This document shows, in pieces, positions 37,690-46,150 of a stretch of 64,000 bases of DNA. The position numbers and the translations under genes were made by a program. The notes beneath the pieces were generated by a model. The model did no database searches. It was not told the origin of the DNA and saw only the letters and a program-made list of their open reading frames with translations. Origin of the DNA: Myxococcus stipitatus (lineage in GTDB: Bacteria > Myxococcota > Myxococcia > Myxococcales > Myxococcaceae); NCBI RefSeq assembly GCF_021412625.1, contig NZ_JAKCFI010000003.1:806001-870000 (forward strand). Direction: 5' to 3'. The first letter of the stretch is position 1, and each line of letters opens with the position of its first letter.

Positions 37690-39276
37690 ATGACGACCTT
37701 CGCAGTGGACGCTGTCGAAGAGGCGAAGACCCCGCTGGAGACCGTCCCCCTGGGGTCCTTGATGGGAGATGCGCTCTGGCACGCTCCCGGGGCGCAGACG
37801 CGGGTCATCCACCTCCCGGGCGTGAATCCGCTGCTCGCGGCGGTCCATCAGGCCTTCGCCGACCATCGCCCCCTGGTCCTCTCACCCGATGCCATCTGGC
37901 TCACGCTCGCGCAGGGGTTGGCTCATCACATCCGTCTCGATGCCGAGCGCTTCCGGGGCCGGCTCGTCCGGCACGAGGGGCGCCAGGCGCTGAGCGTGGC
38001 GTTGCGCTCGCCGCCTCGGGGTGACGCGGAGTTCCAGGCGCTGTTCTCCGAGTTCCGCGAGCAGCTGAAGGAAGCGCTCGGTCCTGGCATCCCGCGGCTG
38101 TTGTCGTGTGATTTCTCCACGAGCACCGACGTCGAGCGCATGGCGGGTGATGTGGTGCTCATGGACGCGATGTCGCCCTACTTCGACTTCGTGATAGCCA
38201 TCTGGTGCGGCATCCCACGTATCACACTGACGGGGACGCCGGAGGACTGGCGAGCCATCCGGCGCCGCGTCGACGTCATCGCGGAGTTCGACCTGTCCTG
38301 GTGGACCTCGTCCCTGGTGCCCATCCTCGACGAGTTCATCCGCGCTTCCGAGGGGAACCCGGACCGCGGATTCTGGACGGAGCTCTACAAGCCCCGGCAG
38401 GCCTATGGTTGGGACCAGATGTCGGGCTGGGTGATGCGACTGTTTCCCTATGTCGCGGAGGGCGGACGTTTCAACAAACGCAATCCGTTGCTCGGGCAAT
38501 CCCATGCGGAGTTGATGAGGTTCGCGGAGACGCGCGGGGACGAGGACGAGGTGCCCGGGGTGCCCTTGAAGGATGTGCCCGCGGGGCTGTCGAACGTGTC
38601 GCTCCATGTCGCCTACGAGGATGGGGCGCGGGAGACGTGGTCCCTCGAGGCGGGGGTGCTCGCGGCGGCGGTGGACGACACGGGCGCGCTCGTGCCCCGC
38701 GCGGGTGTCGTCGCGCGCAAGGTGGTGGGCGCCTCCGTCGCCGCGCTCGTCGAGCGGCTCTCCTCCGGGCACGCCGTGACGCACGCGACGCGGGCCTCGC
38801 CCTACCGTGGCCCCGCGGAGCTGAATGCCCTGTACGACCGGGTCGTCTCGGCGAAGCTCTTCCCCGGGACGAACCCCTGGCATCTGCGGCCCGTCGAGGA
38901 GCATACGGAGGTCGTCCTCCTTCTTGGTGGCAAGTTCCCAACCTCGGTGACCTGCATCGTCGACCTGCCGGATGGCAGCGTGCTCGCGTTGCGCCCATCC
39001 CACGGCCACCGCCGAAATGTCTTCCTGCGCCTGCGCTCGGAGCTCTTCGAACACATGTGTGTGTCCGAGGAGAATGACGAGTTGCTGTATGACGACCTGG
39101 GCATGCCACGGATGTGCACCCGGCAACCCGCGGCGGAGGTTCCGGTCGTGGGGACCTCGCTCATCGCGTTGCTGCTCCATGCGCTCGACACCGGCGGGGA
39201 CGTGAACGGGTTGCCGATGCTGGAGCGCCTCGAGGATGGCCTCCAGCCCTGGGAGATACGCAGGCGCGAGGCCTGA
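37690..39276 (+). CDS. DUF4419 domain protein (tandem copy 1)
   Basis: A 528-aa cytosolic protein. Its N-terminal 290 residues carry the DUF4419 hallmarks: HQAFADHRPLVLSPDAIWLTLAQGLAHH-type opening, LLSCDFSTSTDVERMAGDVVLMDAMSPYF, then RITLTGTPEDWRAI, VIAEFDLSWWTSSLVPILDEF and GWVMRLFPYV. The C-terminal part (about 300-528) is specific to this pair. No known enzyme motif or membrane segment. DUF4419 has no assigned function. A second copy follows on the same strand 142 bases later. Confidence 0.88.
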   Translation: MTTFAVDAVEEAKTPLETVPLGSLMGDALWHAPGAQTRVIHLPGVNPLLAAVHQAFADHRPLVLSPDAIWLTLAQGLAHHIRLDAERFRGRLVRHEGRQALSVALRSPPRGDAEFQALFSEFREQLKEALGPGIPRLLSCDFSTSTDVERMAGDVVLMDAMSPYFDFVIAIWCGIPRITLTGTPEDWRAIRRRVDVIAEFDLSWWTSSLVPILDEFIRASEGNPDRGFWTELYKPRQAYGWDQMSGWVMRLFPYVAEGGRFNKRNPLLGQSHAELMRFAETRGDEDEVPGVPLKDVPAGLSNVSLHVAYEDGARETWSLEAGVLAAAVDDTGALVPRAGVVARKVVGASVAALVERLSSGHAVTHATRASPYRGPAELNALYDRVVSAKLFPGTNPWHLRPVEEHTEVVLLLGGKFPTSVTCIVDLPDGSVLALRPSHGHRRNVFLRLRSELFEHMCVSEENDELLYDDLGMPRMCTRQPAAEVPVVGTSLIALLLHALDTGGDVNGLPMLERLEDGLQPWEIRRREA

Positions 39277-39418
39277 CGTCTTCGAGGCGCGCGGACGTGG
39301 TTTCGTCGTGGCGCAAGGGCAGGGCCTCGGGTGGAGCCGAGGCCGCGCCTTTGACAAGAAGGGCGAGAGAGAGGGGTTTGCCGTGGACGGACAGGTGATT
39401 CTCCAGCTGAGCGCGGGC

Positions 39419-41035
39419 ATGACGACCTTCGTGGTGGATGACGTCGAGGAGGCGCGGACTCCGCTGGAGACCGTTCCGTTGGCGCGGCTCGTCGGCGAGG
39501 CGCTCTGGTTCGCGCCGGCGGGCCACACGCGTGTCATGGACACAGGCGGTCTCCACCCCGTGGTGGCCGCCGTGCACCGCGCCTTCGCGGAGCATCGTCC
39601 CCTCGTGCTCTCGCCCGACGTCATCTGGCTCACCATTGCCCAGGGCTTCGCGCAGCATGTCCGGCTCAACGCCGAGCAGCTCCGCCCCCGGCTCGTCCGA
39701 CACGAGGGGCGCCGGGTGTTGGAGGTGAGTGTCGATTCACTGCCTCGGCGCGAAGAGGAGTTTCGGGCCGTGCTCGACGGCTTCCGCGAGCGACTCCGAG
39801 GAGAGCTCGGCCCCGGGTTGCCTCGACTCCTGTCGTGTGACTTCTCCACCACCACCGACATCGAGCGCATGGCGGGGGACATCGTGTTGATGGATGTCAT
39901 GTCCCCCTACTTCGACTTCTACCTGACCTGCATCTGCGGCATCCCGCGCATCACCCTGCTCGGCACCCCCGAGGACTGGCACTCCATCCGGCGCCGCATC
40001 GACGTCATCGCGGAGTTCGACCTGTCCTGGTGGACGTCCTCCCTCGTTCCCATCGCGGATGAATTCATCCGCGCGGCGGAGGGAAAGCCGGACCGCAAGC
40101 TCTGGCAGGAGCTCTACAAGCCCGTGGGGGCCTATGGCGGTGACAAGGCCTCGGGATGGCTCATGCGCCTGTTCCCCTACGTGGACGCCGGTGGACGACT
40201 CAATCACCGCAACCCCATGCTGGAGGTGTCCCACGCGGAGTTGATGGAGGAGGCGAAGCGAGGCGATACGAGATTCGGAGCACGCTGGCTCGCGCCGGAC
40301 GCCGTTCCCGCGCACCTCTCGAGCGTGCCCATCCACGTCAAGGACCTGAGGGAGGAGGCCACTCGCGTACTCTGGTCCATGGAGGGTGGCGTCCTCGCCG
40401 TGGAGGTCGATGCCGCTGGCGCCCTCGTTCCCCGCGCGGGCGTCATCGCTCGCCAGGGGAGCACCTCCGTCCTCGATGTCGTCGAGCGCATCCTCGCGGA
40501 GCACGAGGGGCAGCGCGCCTCGAAGGCCGCCCAGGTGTGTCTGGGGCTCGCGGAGTTGACCGCCTTGTTCGACCACCTCGACTCCGCCACCCTCTTCGCG
40601 CGCACGAACCCATGGCGCATCCGCCCCGTGGAAGAGCAGGTGGAGATCCACATCCTCCTGGAGGGCGATGACATCTGCCCCGTGCGCGGCATGGTCGACC
40701 TCCCGGATGGAACGCTCCTCGCACACCGTTCCTGCAACGGTCGCTGGCGGGAGTCCTTCGTCCTGCTGCGCGCGGAGCTGCTCCATCCCAAGCCGCCGTC
40801 CCCCGACGGGATCGCCTTGACGAGGCTGGACAGCTTCAGGCCGGGAATGCCCCAGAGCGACACGCGTCAGCCCGTCGCGGACATCCCCATCGTGGGGCGC
40901 TCGCTCATCGCCCTGCTCGCGGATGCGCTCGACCACGGCGGTGACGTGAAGCGTCTGCCCAGGCTCGCGTCGCTCGCGGACGAGTTGAAGCCGCCTCCTC
41001 GCCCCAGGACGGGGACGAAGCCTCCAGGGGCGTGA
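39419..41035 (+). CDS. DUF4419 domain protein (tandem copy 2)
   Basis: A 538-aa paralogue of the preceding gene, alike from the first residues (MTTFVVDDVEEARTPLETVP against MTTFAVDAVEEAKTPLETVP) to the last 60 (SLIALLADALDHGGDVKRLP). Conservation is strongest in the DUF4419 core (SCDFSTTTDIERMAGDIVLMD) and weaker in the middle of the C-terminal half. The C-terminus adds a Pro/Lys tail. Clearly the product of tandem duplication, old enough for considerable divergence. Confidence 0.88.
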   Translation: MTTFVVDDVEEARTPLETVPLARLVGEALWFAPAGHTRVMDTGGLHPVVAAVHRAFAEHRPLVLSPDVIWLTIAQGFAQHVRLNAEQLRPRLVRHEGRRVLEVSVDSLPRREEEFRAVLDGFRERLRGELGPGLPRLLSCDFSTTTDIERMAGDIVLMDVMSPYFDFYLTCICGIPRITLLGTPEDWHSIRRRIDVIAEFDLSWWTSSLVPIADEFIRAAEGKPDRKLWQELYKPVGAYGGDKASGWLMRLFPYVDAGGRLNHRNPMLEVSHAELMEEAKRGDTRFGARWLAPDAVPAHLSSVPIHVKDLREEATRVLWSMEGGVLAVEVDAAGALVPRAGVIARQGSTSVLDVVERILAEHEGQRASKAAQVCLGLAELTALFDHLDSATLFARTNPWRIRPVEEQVEIHILLEGDDICPVRGMVDLPDGTLLAHRSCNGRWRESFVLLRAELLHPKPPSPDGIALTRLDSFRPGMPQSDTRQPVADIPIVGRSLIALLADALDHGGDVKRLPRLASLADELKPPPRPRTGTKPPGA

Positions 41036-41157
41036 ACCCAGGTGTCCATCTCGACTCTCGGAACAAGTGTTCACGTTCGTGAACGCCATTGAGAGGCCGT
41101 CACCTCGCCCCCTCCCTCTGGGCCCAGTCCCGACTAAGTGGAAAATTTAAGCGTAGA

Positions 41158-41186
41158 TTGATATTTCCGCTATTGCTGGCTACTCT
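41158..41186 (+). promoter_or_regulatory. Predicted sigma70-type promoter
   Basis: TTGATA (41158-41163), 17-base spacer, TACTCT (41181-41186), within an AT-rich island (41131-41190) that stands out from the GC-rich surroundings. Expected transcript start near 41193, giving a leader of about 88 bases to the ATG at 41281. This is the clearest promoter in the window. Confidence 0.65.
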
Positions 41187-41280
41187 GTGATGCGTGACCC
41201 CCGTCATTGCCCCCGTGCCCGGCCTCCTGGATTCCGTTGCCGCTCCTCGTCTGCGGGAAGTGAAGGCATCGGAGGTCCCG

Positions 41281-41712
41281 ATGCTCGGGAGGTCTCGGCG
41301 CGCCGCGTCGCGGGGGCCCCGGGTGATGGTGGTGTCCGAGTCCCCGCTGTTGCGACTGGCGATGGGGCGCGAGCTGTCGCCCCTGTTCGAGGTGGTGACC
41401 GCGCTGGGCGCGCCGTCGGCGGATCGCCGGCTGGACGTGGGGGTGGCGTTGGACGCGTTGGTGGTGGACCTGGACGCTCCGGAGCGGTCCGGCGTGCCGG
41501 AGTTCCTCGCGCGGCTGGTGGCGGAGCGGGACTTCGGAGGGCCGCGCATCCTGGTGTCCTCGCGTTTCCGCCCGGAGATGGCGGCGGCGTTCAGCGGCTC
41601 GTGCCTGACGCACTTCGCGCTCGCGCGGCCGTGGCGGCCAGGCGCGCTGCGCGCCCTGGTGTCGTCGGTGCTGGGGACCTCGACCTCGCTGAGGGCGGTG
41701 GGGACCCGCTGA
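41281..41712 (+). CDS. Degenerate receiver-domain-like protein
   Basis: A 143-aa protein that reads like a single CheY-type receiver domain: strand 1 VMVVSESPLLRLAMGREL, a phospho-acceptor-like strand DALVVDLDAPERSG, ILVSSRFRPEM, and a last helix preceded by LARPWRPGALRALVSSV, where the usual Lys-Pro is Arg-Pro. The acidic pair expected after strand 1 is Ser-Glu instead of Asp-Asp. So phosphorylation is doubtful. ATG at 41281 has GGAGG five bases upstream, which outweighs the earlier in-frame GTG at 41194. It lies 10 bases before the HExxH protein gene. Confidence 0.65.
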   Translation: MLGRSRRAASRGPRVMVVSESPLLRLAMGRELSPLFEVVTALGAPSADRRLDVGVALDALVVDLDAPERSGVPEFLARLVAERDFGGPRILVSSRFRPEMAAAFSGSCLTHFALARPWRPGALRALVSSVLGTSTSLRAVGTR

Positions 41713-41722
41713 GGTCCTCGTC

Positions 41723-42499
41723 GTGAGCGGCCTCGTCACGTCGCTCCTGGCCCGGTGGCTGGATGCGGGCCGGGGGCTGTTCACCGGCGTCGTCAGTGGC
41801 TCGAAGGGCGTGGGGCGTGGCGTGGGCGTCGCGCTCGGAGCGACCGCCTCGGGCGTGCTCCGCTACCTCCAAGGCCGGCCCCGGGAAGGCCGCTTCCTGG
41901 TGAGGCGCGGCCTCGTGCGCGTCGCGCAGCTTCCCGTGGACCTGGTGTTGATGCTCTCGCTGCGCGTGGTGAGCGCGGTGCAGGTGGTGCTCTGGCTGGA
42001 GCCCGCCGGTCGTCCGCTCACTGGCTTCGAGGTGGCGCGGCTGCGGCCCCTCTTCGGCGCGAGCCTGGACTACGCGGCGGTGCGCGTGAAGGAGGGGCCA
42101 CTGGGCATCCTGGGCATCTCCGGCCGCGCCTTCGTGCACGGCGATACCGTCTTCATTCCTCCCGGAAACACGGCGGCGGACTTCGGGTTGCTGGTGCACG
42201 AGCTGACGCACGTGTGGCAGCACCAGCACGGCGGCACCGCGTACCTGAGCGCGGCCATCGCGGCGCAGCTGGGCGGAGACGGCTATGACTGGCGCAAGGC
42301 CGTGGCGAAGGGCCTGCGCTGGGAGGAACTCAACCCCGAGCAGCAGGCCCAGTTCATCGAGGACGCCATGCTGGCGGACCTGATTCCTCCCGGGGCACCG
42401 CCGTCTCCGCGCGCGCGGCTGCGTGGCTGGACGGAGCCGGCCCTGTCCCTGCTGGAGGAGGCGCTCGCTTGTCTTCGCGGGGGACGTGGCGCGCCGTGA
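41723..42499 (+). CDS. HExxH metallopeptidase-like protein (DUF4157-type)
   Basis: A 258-aa protein with a central zinc-binding motif HELTHVWQH (about 152-160) preceded by GNTAADFGLLV, the arrangement seen in DUF4157/Vgr-related proteins. The N-terminal 90 residues are Gly-rich and hydrophobic (GVGVALGATASGVLRYL, LPVDLVLMLSLRVVSAVQVVLWL), without a clear signal peptide. DUF4157 domains are often found on effectors of contractile injection systems, but no such system is in this window. GTG start 10 bases after the receiver-like gene, so the two are probably one transcript. Confidence 0.72.
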   Translation: MSGLVTSLLARWLDAGRGLFTGVVSGSKGVGRGVGVALGATASGVLRYLQGRPREGRFLVRRGLVRVAQLPVDLVLMLSLRVVSAVQVVLWLEPAGRPLTGFEVARLRPLFGASLDYAAVRVKEGPLGILGISGRAFVHGDTVFIPPGNTAADFGLLVHELTHVWQHQHGGTAYLSAAIAAQLGGDGYDWRKAVAKGLRWEELNPEQQAQFIEDAMLADLIPPGAPPSPRARLRGWTEPALSLLEEALACLRGGRGAP

Positions 42500-42558
42500 G
42501 CGTCAGCCCGAACCCCCGCGGCACCCCGGGATGGACAGTGTCGTGTGCCGATGCGTGA

Positions 42559-42858
42559 TTAGAGCTTGGGCGGGGCGATGGGGTCGTGCTCGGAGAGCAT
42601 CTTCGCCACGCGGGCCTCGTCCAGGCGCGTGCCCAGCTGCTCCATCTCGTGCTGGTCGCGCACCGTCTTCGACAGGCTGAACGTGGAGCCCACCGAGAAC
42701 AACAGGCCCATCCCCAGGAAGGACTTCACCCACGTGTCCACCGGCAGGTTCCAGATGCCGACGGCCGTGACGCCCACCGACAGGGCGAAGGACAGCCAGG
42801 TCTGGATGACCCAGGCGGAGCTGTGCGGGACGACGACCTTGGGCGTGGAACGGGACAT
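42559..42858 (-). CDS. YiaA/YiaB two-helix domain protein
   Basis: A 99-aa membrane protein with two spans: SSAWVIQTWLSFALSVGVTAVGIW and KSFLGMGLLFSVGSTFSLSKT. The Trp/Ser start and the FSVGSTFSLSKTVRDQHE transition match the yiaA/B two-helix family (PF05360). Function is unknown. The C-terminal 40 residues are charged and cytosolic. It diverges from the LysR-type gene, whose product may regulate it. Confidence 0.8.
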   Translation of the reverse strand: MSRSTPKVVVPHSSAWVIQTWLSFALSVGVTAVGIWNLPVDTWVKSFLGMGLLFSVGSTFSLSKTVRDQHEMEQLGTRLDEARVAKMLSEHDPIAPPKL

Positions 42859-42965
42859 GTGTCTCCTCCGAGAGGCGAGTCGGGCTCGCCAACGGGGAAC
42901 ACCATGCCCTGTCGCTCCGTAAAGCGCATGGAACTAAGTCATCGCGGATTGATAACCTGGAGTGG

Positions 42966-43841
42966 ATGATTCAACTCCAGCGTCTCGAGGGCTTCTACCG
43001 CGTCGCGCGCGCGGAGGGCTACGCGCGGGCCGTCTCCACCTTCCCGTACCCCATCACCCAGCCCGGCATCCACCAGCAGGTCAAGCGCCTGGAGGCCGAG
43101 GTGGGCGTCGCCCTCTTCGAGCGCGTGGGCAAGGACCGCGTCGTCCTCACCCCCGAGGGCCGCGCGTTGTACTCGCACGTCGCGCCGTTCCTGGAGGGGC
43201 TCGACGCGGTGGTGCAGTCGGTGCGCAAGGGCGAGGTGGGCGGCACGCTGCGCATCCACGCCTCCGGCCACGTGCTGCGTCACCTGTTGCCCGCGTGGCT
43301 GCGCAAGCTCCAGGCGAAGCGGCCCGACATCGAGGTCGTCCTCTTCGAGTCGAAGACGCCCGCCCTGGACATCCTCGAGTCCGGCGACACCGACCTCGTG
43401 GTGGACCACCTGCCGGACGTGCCCGACGCGGTGGACTCGCGCGAGGTGGCGCGCACCCGGCCCTTCCTCGTGCTGCCCTCCAACCACCCCCAGACCCAGC
43501 GCAAGCAGGTTCGCCTGTCCGAGCTGCGCGACGACGCGTTCATCGCCTACAGCACGGACCGGTATCTGAGGGAGCTCCAGCTCGCGGAGCTGGCGCGCGC
43601 GGGCGTGCGGCCGAAGCGGCTGCACGCGGCGGACTCGTCGGAGACCATCCTCGGCTTCGTGGCCGCGGGCCTCGGGTACTCGCTGCTGGCCTCGCTGCTG
43701 CCTCAGGGGCCGCGCGAGGCGGGCGTGGTGGCGCGTCCGCTCCCCGGCGCGCCGACGGGGGCCGTCCACGCCGCGTGGCGCAAGACGGCCGCGCGCAGTC
43801 CGCTCATCCAGGCCGCGCTGGCGCTCGCGCCCAAGCCCTGA
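42966..43841 (+). CDS. LysR-type transcriptional regulator
   Basis: A 291-aa LysR regulator. The winged HTH is at about 1-65 (LEGFYRVARAEGYARAVSTF, then QPGIHQQVKRLEAEVGVALFERVGKD, VVLTPEGRAL), followed by the periplasmic-binding-like effector domain from about 90 (GTLRIHASGHVLRHLLPAWL). LysR proteins usually act on the divergent promoter; here that is the YiaA/B-like gene, 107 bases away. Effector unknown. Confidence 0.92.
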   Translation: MIQLQRLEGFYRVARAEGYARAVSTFPYPITQPGIHQQVKRLEAEVGVALFERVGKDRVVLTPEGRALYSHVAPFLEGLDAVVQSVRKGEVGGTLRIHASGHVLRHLLPAWLRKLQAKRPDIEVVLFESKTPALDILESGDTDLVVDHLPDVPDAVDSREVARTRPFLVLPSNHPQTQRKQVRLSELRDDAFIAYSTDRYLRELQLAELARAGVRPKRLHAADSSETILGFVAAGLGYSLLASLLPQGPREAGVVARPLPGAPTGAVHAAWRKTAARSPLIQAALALAPKP

Positions 43842-43848
43842 AACGGCG

Positions 43849-43893
43849 ACGGGGCCCCGCCTTCCGCCAGGGTGGCGGAGCGCGGAGCCCCGT
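43849..43893. terminator. Nested hairpin between convergent genes
   Basis: Inner perfect 7-bp stem (43863-43869 with 43873-43879, GGG loop) inside an outer 7-bp stem (43849-43855 with 43887-43893). It lies between the convergent LysR and LysM-protein genes and probably stops both. Confidence 0.7.
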
Positions 43894-43926
43894 GTGCGCG
43901 GCTCGATTCCCGTGTCGCGGGGGAAC

Positions 43927-44622
43927 TCAGCCCCGGTACTGGTGCACGGCCATGATGGGGTAGTTCATGTTGGAGAAGCTGATGCGCTGCGAACCGTCCG
44001 AGTTGACGTTGTTCGAGCCGATGAACTTGGGCTGGCCGTTCTCCCAGCCAGCGAACAGCACCACGTGCTGGCCACTGCCGACCTTCATGGACACCACGTC
44101 ACCCGGCTTCGCGTCCTTGAGGGACACGCGCTTGAACTGCGGGTCCGCGTCCAGCTTGCTCATCAGGCCCATCACGCTGTTGTCGTGCTGGCCGTTGGAG
44201 ATCATGCCGGCCTGCTCGAGGCACGCGGACACGAAGTTGGCGCAGTTGACGTTGTTGGGGACCCAGTCCTCCATGTCCTTGCCAACGCCGCTGCCCTCCA
44301 GCTTGAGCGAGCCGGCGTTCTTGCCCAGGTGCGAGCGGGCGATGTCGTAGGGGCTGCCGAGCGGACCCTTCACGCCATCACCGGAGTCCGGCGGCGCGGC
44401 GCCGTTGGTGGAGCCAGGACGGCCCCCCGCGAGGTTCGGACCGCTGCGGCCCGGCGCGCTGTCGAAGCCGTCCTTGGCGCCGGGGATGTTCAGGTTGGCG
44501 TCCGCGTAGATGAGGTCCGCGTTCTTGATCTGCGGATTGGCCTTCATCAGCGCGTCGACGCTGGTGTTGTACTTGAGCGCGAGGGCGGAGAGCGTGTCGC
44601 CGGACTTGATGCGGTAGTTCAT
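43927..44622 (-). CDS. LysM protein with CHAP/amidase-like C-terminal domain
   Basis: A 231-aa protein. An N-terminal LysM domain (MNYRIKSGDTLSALALKYNT to about 47) binds peptidoglycan-type glycans; a Gly/Pro linker (50-90) leads to a cysteine-peptidase/amidase-like domain (YDIARSHLGKN, NNVNCANFVSACLEQAG with Cys127, then GQHVVLFAGW with His186 and FIGSNN), the Cys-His order of CHAP/NlpC-type cell-wall hydrolases. No signal peptide precedes the LysM domain, even in longer in-frame versions, so export would need a holin, an injection system or lysis. A cell-wall-cleaving effector or lysin is plausible. Confidence 0.8.
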   Translation of the reverse strand: MNYRIKSGDTLSALALKYNTSVDALMKANPQIKNADLIYADANLNIPGAKDGFDSAPGRSGPNLAGGRPGSTNGAAPPDSGDGVKGPLGSPYDIARSHLGKNAGSLKLEGSGVGKDMEDWVPNNVNCANFVSACLEQAGMISNGQHDNSVMGLMSKLDADPQFKRVSLKDAKPGDVVSMKVGSGQHVVLFAGWENGQPKFIGSNNVNSDGSQRISFSNMNYPIMAVHQYRG

Positions 44623-44876
44623 GGAGGGCTCAATCCAGGGGGTGTGACTCGCGAGAGTCTGGGTGAAACCTGCCCCTATTCTCGACGGATGAGACCCGGA
44701 GTTGCTTGGGGCCACGCCTTTCGACCGTGATTCCCCTGCGATCACGCCAGGTCGCGGGGTTACGCGCCCCCGAATGGCACCTCGGGTGTTTTCGCTGTGG
44801 CTGAGAGTGGAATCCTGGAGGACATCGCGCCGCCAAGGTCCTTGAACCCACGGGACGGCCCGCGCATGGTGCCGCC

Positions 44877-45983
44877 GTGAGCACCTCCATTCCCCACCCC
44901 GACTTCTCGGCCGAGCGGTTCACCCGGTGTCCGGATGCGCGCTTCCAACCCGCACCCGCGGACGGTGTGTTGCCCGAGGGCTTCTTCACCACCACCAACC
45001 TGCCCACCTACGTCCGCGTCGGCGGGGCATGGCGGATGCCCCGTGAGCCGCGCATGGACGGGGCGCTGGTGCTGGACGCGGACGGTGTCCTGTGGATCCG
45101 GGAGGGGCGGCGGGTGAAGGCGGGGGAGCGCGTGGTGGTGGGGCACGCGGAGGACGGCTCGGAGGGGGTGTACGTCAACACGGCGTACCTGGGTGGGGGC
45201 GGGGAGGGCGAGTTCAAGTTCATGACGAGCGAGGTGTCTCGCGAGAAGCCCATCGACTACGCGCAGATGGCGCGGGTGCTGGTGGAGGAGCGCGAGCGGG
45301 GCGGCTACCCGGTGTGGGTGGCGGGGCCGGCGCTGGTGCACTCGCGGGCGCGCGCGGACATGACGTGGTTCATCACCCAGGGCTTCGTGGGCGCGCTGCT
45401 GGCGGGCAACGCGGTGGCGGTGCACGACATCGAGGCGTCCATCTTCGGCACCACGTTGGGGATGAGCGGGTCGGGCGAGGCGACGACGGGCGGCCACGGC
45501 CTGCACATGCGCGCCATCAACAAGGTGCGCGCGGCGGGCTCCATCGCGAAGGCGGTGGAGGCGGGCGTCATCACCAACGGCATCATGCACGCATGTGTCG
45601 TGCACCAGGTGCCCTTCGTCCTCACCGGCTCCATCCGCGACGACGGGCCGCTGCCGGACGTGGTGACGGACAACCTCGCCAGCCAGGACGCCATGCGGCG
45701 TCACACGATGAAGGCCACCATGGCGGTGATGGTCGCCACCGCGCTGCACGCCATCGCCACCGGCAACATGCTGCCGGCGTTCATCACGGAGAAGGACGGC
45801 TCGCTGCGGGAGCTGGCCACCATCTGCGTGGACTCGTCCGAGTTCGTGGTGAGCAAGCTCAAGGACCGTGGCACGCACCAGGCCTTCGGCGTGGTCACCA
45901 ACGCGCAGGACTTCATGCACATCCTGCGGCTGTACGTGGAGCGCGAGCTGTCAGCGCGTGGCATCGCGCCCCGGCCAGGCTGA
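44877..45983 (+). CDS. TIGR00300-type enzyme, ornithine cyclodeaminase-like domain, free-standing
   Basis: A 368-aa protein matching the C-terminal half of the LOR/SDH-type (TIGR00300) proteins: PEGFFTTTNLPTYVRVGGAW, GERVVVGH, MTSEVSREKPIDYAQ, GGYPVWVAGPALVHS, and ASIFGTTLGMSGSGEATTGGHGLHMRAIN. In archaea and cyanobacteria this domain is linked to ornithine cyclodeaminase activity (ornithine to proline plus ammonia), often fused behind an arginine-processing domain. That first domain is missing here. GTG start overlapping a tiny 4-codon upstream frame. Family call is good; activity is inferred. Confidence 0.75.
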   Translation: MSTSIPHPDFSAERFTRCPDARFQPAPADGVLPEGFFTTTNLPTYVRVGGAWRMPREPRMDGALVLDADGVLWIREGRRVKAGERVVVGHAEDGSEGVYVNTAYLGGGGEGEFKFMTSEVSREKPIDYAQMARVLVEERERGGYPVWVAGPALVHSRARADMTWFITQGFVGALLAGNAVAVHDIEASIFGTTLGMSGSGEATTGGHGLHMRAINKVRAAGSIAKAVEAGVITNGIMHACVVHQVPFVLTGSIRDDGPLPDVVTDNLASQDAMRRHTMKATMAVMVATALHAIATGNMLPAFITEKDGSLRELATICVDSSEFVVSKLKDRGTHQAFGVVTNAQDFMHILRLYVERELSARGIAPRPG

Positions 45984-46077
45984 GCCGGGGCGCCACGGGG
46001 GCTTCAGCGACACGCCACCAGCCCCAGCAACTGGAGACCGCGCATCACTCGCATGTTCGTGTCCCGCCGGGAAGGAA

Positions 46078-46124
46078 GGGCCCCGGCCTCGGACGCGGTT
46101 CTACGCGACTCGCGCGCGGGGCCC
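46078..46124. terminator. GC-rich hairpin between convergent genes
   Basis: A perfect 8-bp stem (46078-46085 with 46117-46124) with a 31-base loop that can fold further, in the 167-base gap between the TIGR00300 gene and the propeller-like gene. Confidence 0.45.
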
Positions 46125-46150
46125 AGCCCATCTCGGGAGCGGGTGACGCT

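Noticed and set aside
41187-41726. Alternative plus-strand frame across the receiver-like gene
   Set aside because: Its product is Arg/Gly-rich and shapeless, and its start falls before the predicted transcript start. The 41281 frame has a good ribosome site and a receiver-like pattern.
44768-44790. TGGCAC followed by T-rich sequence, resembling a sigma54 promoter
   Set aside because: The TTGC element is not at the required spacing.
44866-44880. Four-codon upstream frame (Met-Val-Pro-Pro) overlapping the start of the TIGR00300 gene
   Set aside because: It has no ribosome site and could occur by chance; not enough to call a leader peptide.
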